The notes under the pieces are model-generated. The model was not told where the DNA came from. It worked only from the letters and a program-made list of their open reading frames with translations, and ran no database searches. A stretch of DNA of 64,000 nucleotides from Phoronis australis (taxonomy: Eukaryota; Phoronida; Phoronidae): contig NMRA01000100.1 in assembly GCA_002633005.1 (NCBI GenBank), forward strand, positions 335,975 to 399,974, written 5' to 3'. Positions 11,623-21,900 of the stretch are shown one piece after another (position 1 is the stretch's first letter; the number at the start of each line of letters is the position of its first letter). The position numbers were made by a program, and so were the translations under genes.

Positions 11623-14570
11623 ATCGAACGTGAAAATAGAATACTTAAAGGAGTATGCCACACAAAAAACAACCCATATTGTATCAATTTAGATCGAGTA
11701 GTTCTACTAGATAACGGCACGTTCGGTTGCGTTACCTGACACCTGACGACAGACGGAGGTGTTGAAATTATCCAATGAGGTAATTGGTTTCACGCAGTCT
11801 GCTCAGCAGTTCACAACACGTGTTACTGGTGTCAGGTTATCGCTTGAATTCATCGTTTAACACCAATAAATAATCGAACTTCGATGTAAAACCCTTAAAA
11901 ATACACAGAGTTCTTACAGAACGTTGTTTTATCTCGCTGTTACGGATTTATTTTTATTTGGACACACCGTAGCCTACAAAGTTCTCCAGGCCTCGTGGAT
12001 TTTGGAGAATTCTCCAAATTCCACTCGGGCTCTAGATAACGGAGGATAACGACTTCGCCATGTAATAATCTATATTTATTTCAGCCAGTATTTAATGCCG
12101 TGGAGACGTCGCTAATGCGATAGTTGTCCTTTACAGCACAGGAGCTTAATTCAGCTGTCGTTATGTCAAGGGCGGACGATGGCACCGGATTTCCCAGTTG
12201 ATGTTGATAAGCATTGCCCAACTAGAACAAGATAACTCTGAACCCGGCGTTCGTCAGTCAGACGTCATGATCCAAGTGAACAATGACGTCAACGTCTTTC
12301 GCTGTGTAACGGATATTTCATTCACTCACATTATTACTTAGTGGTATAGTTTCGAAAATTTGTTTATCCGTGCTTTGCGTAGAGGTGTTTGCGTCTAAAT
12401 ATGAGGCGCTGTGTCTCCCGTTCATACGCTCAAACATAAAGCGCTCGGCATTGGCAAGTCGTTGAGTAGCGGCTCTGGGCAATGACCTATCAAATCCGAA
12501 TTTATTTATTAAAGGCTCCGAAGTTATGTCCAGTCAGGTCACATAATGAAAAGCCGCTTGCGTAGAAAAGTAAACATCGTTCGACAACCGTTCACATTTG
12601 TAAACGAGTAGGCGTTGTATTATATGTCTCTTTGTTTTCCACGCGCATAGTATTTTTTCGCTCCTTGCACTGAGTTGTTTATCATTTACTATGACTAAAA
12701 CAACCGGCTCCACAGTGGATTCTCCCGAGGGGTACAAACGTAGAAGAATTATATGGGACGTTTGATTCAGAATGGTGCCGTTTTCACGACCAGTTTCCCT
12801 TCGAATTCTTTTAGATTTTATTCCCTACGAAAACATTCACTTTGCAGAAAAATGCTTTCCGAGGGTAATTGTTATTACCTGGTATCGTGTATTTTTGAAA
12901 TTTTTTTGACGATAGACATCCTCATTGTTGCCTAAATGGCGTCTTTTGTTATCAGACGGAGTTAAAAAGCCAGTTGTCCAAGATTCGATTAAAAGTTCCT
13001 ATAGATCGAGTTTAACTTATAGTAGGTTTACAGTGAAATTTACGACTACTAAGTTTCTGGACAAAAACTCAACGTAACAATTTCTCTTTAATGAAAGCCT
13101 CCTACAGCTCACTCTTCTTCTTTATACAGTGTACTCTTTTAGTGCGTGGGTATCCTAATTTTCTAGACTCAAACCATGTCAAAGATACGGTCGAGTACCC
13201 CCCGAGCAAGATCTCTAGTTGATCCACCGGGTTATAAGGTGTACAGCGTTTATGAATCAGAAACTGGATTCAACCGGTTCGCCACCAGGCACAACCGACC
13301 TCAGAGCGTTGCCTATCGTGTAACTTGTATCCAGTCTGCCATGCGACGGTAGAATTGCATGGCAACTGAAATTCGTATCATCGAAAAGGTAAGTTGTACA
13401 TAATTAACGGTTAAAAAGCAGTCACTATACGGAATACCCTGTTGTATAGATGACCGCATGTTTAAATCTAGGTCAATCCCGGGATCAATGAAAGCGCTAG
13501 CGAATGATGTCGAACTCGGGTAGTAGCCTACTATACTGGACGCTGATAGTACTTGTAGCTCCTAGCTCAGTACATGTACGTGGTGAGGGTTGCAGGAATT
13601 TCTGGTGGAGCGAAATTTAGAGCAAGCAGCCCAGAAATGGAACAAGAATCTGGCGTGAACGTTGTTGTTTGGTGTTATCCTCATCGTTCCTTTTGCACGA
13701 ATTTACTAGCAATGGTAAGGCTGCTGTTGATTAAATATTGTATTGTGCGTGTCAGTGTTCTCGATGGCCGCTTTTAACGTGTCGCAGCGATCGGTTTGAC
13801 TGCACTACTCCCGACCTGTTTAAATGTCCCGCGACCGGTTTAAAAAAATAGCGTTTGCAAAAAGGCTTCTTCATCGTTAACAAAGTCTTCATTGTTTCAA
13901 ATTATTGAAACTGAATAAAGGCCAAGTGGTCAGTCTTATCCGCGATCTCGCACAAACGGCAGACCAGGGCGGTAGTCTTTTTATGGTGTAACGCGCCTTG
14001 TAAATAATGTCTTCAATCATCTTTTCAATTCCGCTAGAACAAGTAGTCATAGTCAATTGGATTAAAACAAAGGCCCAGTCCCACTTCTAAGCCTGATCCA
14101 GATACCTGCTCACTGGAGGTGCAGGCCGGCAGGAACGTGGGTTATCGTTAAGCCTAGTCGCTTTGTTGGTCACCTTTGTGTTCGGCAGACAAATTATCCC
14201 GTAACTCATTGAAAATAATAAAGATTCAATAGTTAATTCTGCGAAGCCTGTCTAGTATAGTAGCCCCTGACACTACTGCGACATGTTGTTATACAATGAC
14301 CATCTCTTGGGCCGCCAGAATTTTATTTTCGTAGAATATTTTTCAATAACTTTGTGGACCTTGCGCGACGCCGATCGGACTTTCCGACAGCAATGTTAGA
14401 CATCTCAACAAAGCTTTGAATGGAAATGCTTTTGTTGGCTTGGGTGTTATTTGTGTATTTCCTACCTAAACCAATATTAGTGGTTATTTTTGATGCATTT
14501 CTCAGTGTCACCGGCTAATCAAGATTGAGTTCATCCCATTGCCTTATAAGGAATTTCGTTGGCAACGTGA

Positions 14571-14613
14571 CATGGGCGGCGCAGCACTGAAATAAGTGGG
14601 TGCGCCGCCCATG
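14571..14613. repeat. Perfect 13-bp hairpin with dispersed-repeat loop
   Basis: CATGGGCGGCGCA pairs perfectly with TGCGCCGCCCATG around a 17-nt loop (GCACTGAAATAAGTGGG). Arm plus loop reproduce the GGCGCAGCACTGAAATAAG family terminus, so this may be a minimal foldback derivative of that element. Confidence 0.75.
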
Positions 14614-15162
14614 CATGAGCGTTAAATCTGTAGACCTTCCCGATGCAGTTGTGCTCCAAATCACCGGTTTCACCACTATGGCACTGCAATGTATGTACTT
14701 AAGTAGTCGCCAACTCTTCTTTGGGAACGCACGCCGGACGCACGCCTTCGGCGTTCACAGTCTATGGAGCCTAACCACTTATGGTGCCGTGACGGCATCA
14801 GTTTGCTCTCTGTTTCAAACAGCTCATTCCAAGCAAGACTGCAGGAAATTTAGAATGATGCTCACTATTGTCTTCGGAATGGGCACGTAGCGCGTTTCAA
14901 TGTCTGGAGTTTGGCACCGAAAAATTTTGGCGTAGCACGAAGGAACTTGAGCCTGGGATAATTTTAGAAAAATGTGGGTAGTGGGTGAATTGATCCCGTC
15001 AGCCTTAAGTTCATGGGCCAGTTTGGAGTACCTATGGACCAAACTACCTTATGTCCTTTTTTACTTCTCGACAACTACCATTGATCCGTTGGCGCGAGCT
15101 CAGCAATCGCAGTGCTTCAATGACATTATTTTTGCACTGGTCAATCACGCGAGGCTCGCTTC

Positions 15163-16430
15163 TTAAAGGCAAAGGCAACCTTTTTTCATGTCATTTTTAG
15201 CAAAAATAAGGTTCGTTGAATATCCCAGACATATTTTTCACTTATTTACTGCTTTTCGTAATTTAATTAATTACTCGTCGGCCACTCCGGAAGTGACGTT
15301 TTGGGAGGCAAGAATTTCGCGCCAATTTCTTTTCATATAGTCTGACTGTGAGAGCAGTCGAGTCAGTCATTGTTCTTCCTCGGTTGTGATAAGTTCGGTC
15401 GTCGTTTGCTTTTGCTTACGAGTCAGTCAACATGCCACGCTGTTGCTGCGTACTGGGGTGTACTCATTATCGCCTCACGTACAGATGAAGAACTGTTCCA
15501 CTTGCCCGAGTGTCCCGCGACACACTCCCAATGAAGCGTGATCTGAGCACCCAAACTGCTTACATCCCGCCGTGTGACTCCCTCGCCACACGCCTGGCAC
15601 CTTCCAAATACCTCCAATACAATTAAATCCACAATAAACTTATCAAACTTAGGCTCACCGATCTGTTCATTGGATGACGAACTGTCCTCTTCACTGGGTG
15701 TCGAACTGGGCCTGTATTCACTCCCACTACTCAACATCGCTGCAGGGGGTCTTACAAGCTGTGGGCTAGAGACAACAGCGCAGGGCGAATCACTGCTAGT
15801 TCCCGGAATTGCACGCTATTGGGTAAAAAGTGCCTCCAGTCACTGTATGTAGTGGCCACAGCTCGCGAGGCTTCTCGCTTCAAAAACGCACTTTTCGGGC
15901 GGGTTGGCGACGGGGCACTGCCGGGAATCGACAGCGACGGTATGGTACCCTTCTTCAGGCGTTGTTTCGCAGGGACTTTCATCAATTCTGCGTACATATC
16001 TGTCATAATCTGACGGCAGAAAATGCTTGCCACACACCAGATAACCCTCCACTGCTTTGTACATTGCGTGGACGGGTAGCGCTGCGTTCTTCACCTGAAC
16101 GAGCTAGCCAAGTACGGCGAAGTGTGTCATCCTTCGGAAAGCGACACAAGGTACCCAAAGCGCGTATGAGACGATAACGAGTGCATCCCGGCTCGCAGCA
16201 ACAGCGTGGCATGTTGACTGACTTGTAAACAAAAGCAAACGACGACCGAACTTATCACAACCGAGGCAGAACAATGACTGGCTCCACAGCTCTCACAGTC
16301 AGACTATAATGAAAAGAAATTGGCGCGAAACTCTTGCCTCCCAAAACGTCACTTCCGAATGTGTCTGGGATAATCAACGAACCTCAGTTTTGCTAAAAGT
16401 GACATGAAAAAAGGTTGCTTTCGCCTTTAA
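15163..16430. mobile_element. Kolobok-like THAP DNA transposon, non-autonomous foldback
   Basis: The element (15167-16426, 1,260 bp) is flanked by TTAA on both sides. Its ends are inverted: AGGCAAAGGCAACCTTTTTTCATG versus AGGCGAAAGCAACCTTTTTTCATG. The inverted arms are long: left 15167 to about 15484, right about 16160-16426. The left arm carries about 51 bp more (after CCCAGACATA). Between them lies a broken THAP-domain reading frame on the minus strand. TTAA target duplications together with a THAP transposase are the hallmark of the Kolobok superfamily; piggyBac also uses TTAA but lacks THAP. Both arms contain the ATGCCACGCTGTTGCTGC start of the THAP frame, so the element arose by inverted duplication of its 5' end with loss of the 3' end. 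Confidence 0.8.
15423..16212 (-). pseudogene. Degraded THAP-domain transposase (Kolobok-like)
   Basis: The frame begins at ATG 16212 with MPRCCC..GC, the first two cysteines of the C2CH THAP zinc finger, then FPKDD and a Trp. It shifts frame near 16095, where VCGKHFLPSDYDR supplies the distal Cys-x2-His of the finger. It shifts again, and by 15737-15423 a segment (EVFGRCQACGEGVT ... ECVAGHSGKWNSS) resembles the Cys-rich block, ending in GH..W.S, that follows THAP in fish and invertebrate transposon proteins. Three frames in under 800 bp mean it cannot encode a transposase. The catalytic region is absent. A spliced gene is unlikely because no GT-AG pairs bridge the shifts cleanly. Confidence 0.7.
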
Positions 16431-18699
16431 GTTTTCCTTGGAAGCGGAAGGCTTTGTGGGACGAGCGAATCCCCACCCCGATTCATGAATTTGGAAGCCG
16501 GGGCTGAGGCAGTCAGATCGCCCCCATTAAAGAGACCAGAAAGGGGGTTGAAACTGGTGGCGGCGGAGTTTGTATAACTATGTCCTTCCCGGCGACAGGT
16601 GTCGACTGGGGGGGGGTTCACACCCCTCTAAAGCAAGCCTTCCACCGGCCTGCAAAGTCCTAGCCGGGATTTCATCAGCTCTACAGATGTGCTTTGGAAA
16701 TTGAAGGATGGGCCACTCATTGGCGTTGCTGAACGAAAAACGTGACTCAGTTTGAACAGCTATAAAACAGTTGCGCGTTAGCGACATTGTTAAAATGATA
16801 TGCCATGCACCCCGCTAAGATACACGACTCAGGCCTTAGGCGTTCTACGCACAGAAATTGGAGGTAAAACAGTCATATTGGAAAAGTTTAATTTTTGTAC
16901 TTTGCTCAAAAGCTAGCCTCTCGCCAGTGCAAAGAAATATATTTGTCACTTTTATGATGTTTCATTGTCTACTTGTTACTACTGAGGTCAAATTCTAACA
17001 TACATGTGTCGATGTGATGTTGCTCCGTTGTAGTTCTGAGGAAACTGTCTTGGGTCGCTTTTCTAGTGATTTTCATAGTTGAGTCAACGGTGTTGGCAAT
17101 TTTATTTTTATCGTGAATTACAAATCCTATTCGCTACACTGGTGGTCGATATTAAATCGGTATTTTGTCGCCATGTCGCTTTGACCTTGATAGGATGGCC
17201 TCGCTGCAGTGTAATAGACTCTATTGTGTAACTTTTCCATCAATTATATAACTGTGATGACCGGTGGCAAGACAGCTTATCAAACAAGTAATAAAAATAT
17301 GTCTCGAGTGCTCGAGCCGGGGATTGTAGTCGTAACCCATCCACAGATGCCCAAAATACTTTGGATTTTTCATAATTCCGTAACATCACTGACTTTTGGG
17401 GTTATAATAGTGTGCTTTTATGGTCACAGGTGTGGATTTATCACCTGAATTACGAAGACTGGTAAACTCGACTCGCGTGAATTTTCCATAACTTGTGAGG
17501 GAGATGCTCAAACTGTTGGAAATGCTGGAAATTCCACTCTGCATTTGGGATAATTTCCAAAAAGTGGTGGAAACGCCTCATTTTATTCTTCCTGGACCCC
17601 CCCCCCCCTTCCTCTACCGTGTTTCTGTGAGATGGGGATATGCGTAGTGCTAACTGGCCTTTATTATTCGTCAACAGTACCGACATCATCTACTCCATGA
17701 GCCAACACAGCGTGTGTCTGTCTGGTCAGATTACCTCCACATGTGGCATGCTTATTTTCAGGCGAAAAAACATAACAATATCGGACATAAAAAGCAGAAA
17801 AGCGATGCCAAGCGGCTATCTCAGTTTCAAACCGTTTTTTGGTGATTTCAAGCAATCCTCGTTCTATCCTCTGTTAATGCATCATTGTCGTCGCACTTGA
17901 GTGATACAAACAGGATTCAACGGAAACACAAACTCACCGAGTAACAGACTAGCTAAGAAGTATGGTTTATGGTGGGTGAACTTTCTCCATGGTTGTCGTT
18001 TAACACGCCTAAAGCTTAGGTTACGCTTGCCGGTTTTAACATTTTCTCCATTTTAGCGAGTAGGATGGGAAGGTAAATCCAAATACTGATAACTGCTTAT
18101 AGACCAAAACCCATTTCGTAACATTATGAGGAACAAGTATGTTGAAAACTACAATACTCACAAAAATTCAATATTAATCTTAATGTTTCGTCTGTCTTGC
18201 CTCCTTGCGGCGGTACGTACGCACTGTAAACTTGTCTGATTGGACATAACGAGCCAGAGCAAGGCAGCTTAGGCTTCACCATGGAACCATACACAGAGCC
18301 CTTTTATTCCCAAAATTGAGGCTACTGGTTTGGTCGACCCCCCAAAAGAAATAAAGTGCCCCAGGTTTTGATTGTTTGCTTAAACGTGTTCATGTTTGCT
18401 TGCAGATAAAGCTCTTCGCCAGGCAATCGTGCCGTAGGTGCGATAGGAGACCACAGTCCCACATTGGATATTCCTTCCGTGCGGCAATGAGAAATGATTG
18501 TTGCTCGATCCCGTGTGGTCACCTAGTCTTCCACTCCTTATTCACCTCTCATAACGTCCTGATTCTCAACAAATACTTCGCTGTCTACAGTTAAGACAAA
18601 GTTCGTTACATAAACTAAAGGACAATCGTAAAGAACAGCTATACGTCATCTCGCTCTGAACTTATGAGTGTTTGAGCGACAGTTGTCTGAAAACGTAAG
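16431..18699. other. Gene-free stretch upstream of the transporter
   Basis: No exon was recognised. A C-run lies near 17597-17608. The 5' UTR and promoter of the SLC16-like gene should lie in or upstream of the last few hundred bases, but no TATA box or upstream splice junction stands out. Confidence 0.3.
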
Positions 18700-18907
18700 A
18701 TGGGCGTTGGATTGAAACGAGATGCCAACATCGACCGCGGCTGGGCCTGGGTGGTTATGCTCGCTTCTTTCTTCTGCCACTTCTGTTGTTATGGTGTGGC
18801 CTGGTCTACCGGGATTTTCCACATCATGTTCCTCAGGGCTTTCAACCAATCTAATGCTCTTACCTCCTGGGCAGCGTCATTGATCTCAGCCATAATGTTC
18901 TTGTCGG
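18700..18907 (+). CDS. SLC16-like exon 1 (TM1 and start of TM2)
   Basis: Encodes the N-terminus, DRGWAW and TM1, ending in SAIMFLS. Donor TCG-G/GTAAGT, phase 1. Confidence 0.88.
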
Positions 18908-21900
18908 GTAAGTCATCACGGAGATACCTCTTATGAATGCTATTCAGGCAGCATGCGTAACTGTTACGTTTGTAAGTCCTAGAAACTACATGTACACTTG
19001 TTATACAGTTATTCCGTAGAGCAATTTTCGTGCCAAAAAAGCGACGTTACTCAAATGTTCGCGAATATCGTCATGCATCACTACAGTTGAGCACCTGCCA
19101 CCTACTATAACTGGCTGCGGTTGCCCACCAATATTGAAGTTGGCCGCCTATCTGCAACAGTGCCGGTCATCGCCCGATTGTTGGCTGACATCGTACATGT
19201 ATCACGTCGCCCAGTGATCTGCCGATGCCCTGCGGTTGGAAAATCGGCGATGGTGACCGTGAACGGATTGGTGATTTGTGACACTGATCTCCCGACCGTT
19301 GCGCCCCCTTTAGCTGGGAAACATTAACTAACTGCAATGGCGTCGAAAGTCTTCTTTTGACCGGGGTGTAGGTTCAGCGCTATTAATTAAAAGATAAAAA
19401 GTCAAAAAACAAATCCCGCATCATTTTTACTCGCCTCGAACAAGAACGAACTATGCATTCTGGCCTAACCTGTATAATTAATGTCTGTAATCAATTTTAG
19501 TCTACAATAACATCCGGGGGATGTATGTTTTGGGGGAGTGTTATTAGGGAGAGGCCCGGGATTATTCTGGTTGGAAGCCCGGTGACGTGTTGCCCCGTGA
19601 CTCGCTGTGGATCTCGATGCCACTGGCTACGCGATTCGATCTATTTTATCGTGAATATCACGCTCGACATTTTTGCTTGATTTGGCTCTGTAACTACCAC
19701 AAATAACGGTTTGTTCTGCAAAATATTGGCCTAATTGCGAACCACTAGCTTTCTACCTGTACACGTTGTCCCAGCTGTGTAAAAATATTTACTGACAGGT
19801 TACTATCATTCCTTATCGGCAGGGGCATGATTGCTCAATAAATGGCCGTCAAACGTACATTCGATGAACGCAAGCAATTCTCGAAAACGCAACATAACCT
19901 GTGATGTCACGAGATGTCGCCTTGTGTTACGTGACTAGCCTGCGGTCACGCTAGCTTTGCTCGCGAACCTCTTGCGTCTATGCAAATCGATTATTGCCTT
20001 TGATAACTTGATCACGAACTGATCTTTTCACCAGAGGCGTCAAGCACGCCGAGAACTCGTGTTATGAAGTACAGCGTCGAATGTTATCAAGTCATTTGTG
20101 AGCCCCCTAACAAGCACTCTGGTTTGGGTTTAATTGTTTGAATGTCATCATGTTTTTCAGGAACGATCTATGGGTCAGCGTGAAAGCTGATTGTTTCGAT
20201 TTAAGGCAGTTAATAACGTGCAATAACTGAGTAATGGTTGATGAATCGGCCATTTGTGACAAGTATTCAAGTAATAATGGTTATTTCATTTCAGGTCATA
20301 GTATCCTTAGACTATTGTCTGACAATTTCATACGTCGTGAAATCTTAATTTTTGTTGTCTTCAAGCGTCGGCGTTTGTTTATTCGCCCACAAACATTTAT
20401 GGCCGCACAAAGTCGGTACCCCGTCCGTCCGTCGTTAACTTTACCTGTGTTACTGGTGAACGGATCATGATGAAATTTGGAACAATTATAGTTTTAAGGG
20501 GATGTTGCTGCTGGATTCGACTACCGTGGCAGCCTCGGATGGCTGCTTCGGTTTTCAGTGGGTAATTCTTAACATAATTTGCGCAAGACTTGTCTTACGG
20601 TGGTCTGTGATGGGAATGCGTCAGGTACAGTCGATTATAGGACTGTTTCGACTACCGTGGCACACCCTGTTGGTCGTTTGAGTTTTGAACAAGAAAACGC
20701 GTTGGCACCCGACCAGTCGCTTTTCGGATTAAGTCGATTTCCCAGAAATCCCAGTTGGCCTTTTAGTGTTCGACAAAATGTTGGTTGTCCGTCGATTGTC
20801 AGAAAAGTTTAGCAGATTACGACGAAGATGGACACAAATGTGTATGATAATGTTGCGTCGATTTTCTCGCAGCAGCTCACCCTTGTTTTCAAAACGGAGC
20901 GACAAATTTTGATGAAACTTGACCCTGTCAAGGTTTTAGAACAGGTGGTATGACGGACTCCGTTGATTATCGAACAATGTTTTTGACAAGGTATTGCTTA
21001 TCTGTTGATTGATGTCAAAATGGCTTAAGAGATTTTTGGTAGACCTTGACAAAGGCGTTTCAGCTCTAGTTGATTCTCAAGTTTACACGCAGTGGTGAAA
21101 GTAGTCTAATTATTTTACGCGATACCAATGAATATCCCTTGAAGCCTAGCTGCTGCTTGCGGTGCAGACGCATGCGTATGAACTACATTATGTTACTCTT
21201 GTTAAAAAATCCCGATATTCTTTCTGGTCAAGAAGTGTCGTTCAGACAACCTGGTCTTTTACACTTGTAGATGATGATGAATTGAGGTTCATCGCTTGAA
21301 GTGAAAGATTGCGACGTTGTCTTCTACGGTCATTCAAGGTTCTAACGCTGATTCAATTTTACTTTCTTTCCACAGAAACCGCAAATTTGGCCCCAAAATA
21401 CGCTAGCTTTTCCTCAGCTGTTAAGACATCTTCAGATGCCCTAATAGTGACCTGGAAGGGAGAGGTGGTCGGTCGGAGGAGTGCTGGGATGAAAGTACCA
21501 ATAATATGTTCATGAATATCCACTCATTGAGTTTCCAGCGGCACCTGGAGGACAAAGAAGTGGACGTTATCAGTAGATCGTCTTCAGGTTGTTCCGGCTG
21601 GTATGCAATTATGAAATTGTCACCTGCTTGCGTGACTGTACACGCGTGGCTAATACAGACTTCCCATTACAGGTCCCTTGTCTTCTTTCATGACAAACCG
21701 CTGGGGAATAAGATGGACCATTTGCATCGGCACTGTAGTTTCCAGTTGCGGTATAGCTCTTTGCTCCATAGCAACCCATCTCTATCTCGTTTTCGTGGCG
21801 TTCGGCATTTTAGGGGGTAGGTTATTCATTCACAACCTAAAACCACTGACGATGTCACGTACAGTGTCATTTTTTAAAAAACACGAGTTTTCTGAATATC

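Larger units (their letters stand above)
11218..15162. other. Gene-free stretch
   Basis: It contains a tRNA-like SINE (11541-11622) and a hairpin (14571-14613), but no gene I can support. An exon-like block at 13167-13386 has a pyrimidine-rich acceptor (TTTTCTAG), a 58-codon frame from ATG 13176 and a strong donor (AAAAG/GTAAGT). The frame stops 35 bp before the donor, so it is only a weak candidate. Confidence 0.35.

Noticed and set aside
15432-15485. Separate plus-strand THAP gene (MPRCCCVLGC start)
   Set aside because: It is the inverted arm's copy of the transposon start and ends at TGA after 18 codons.
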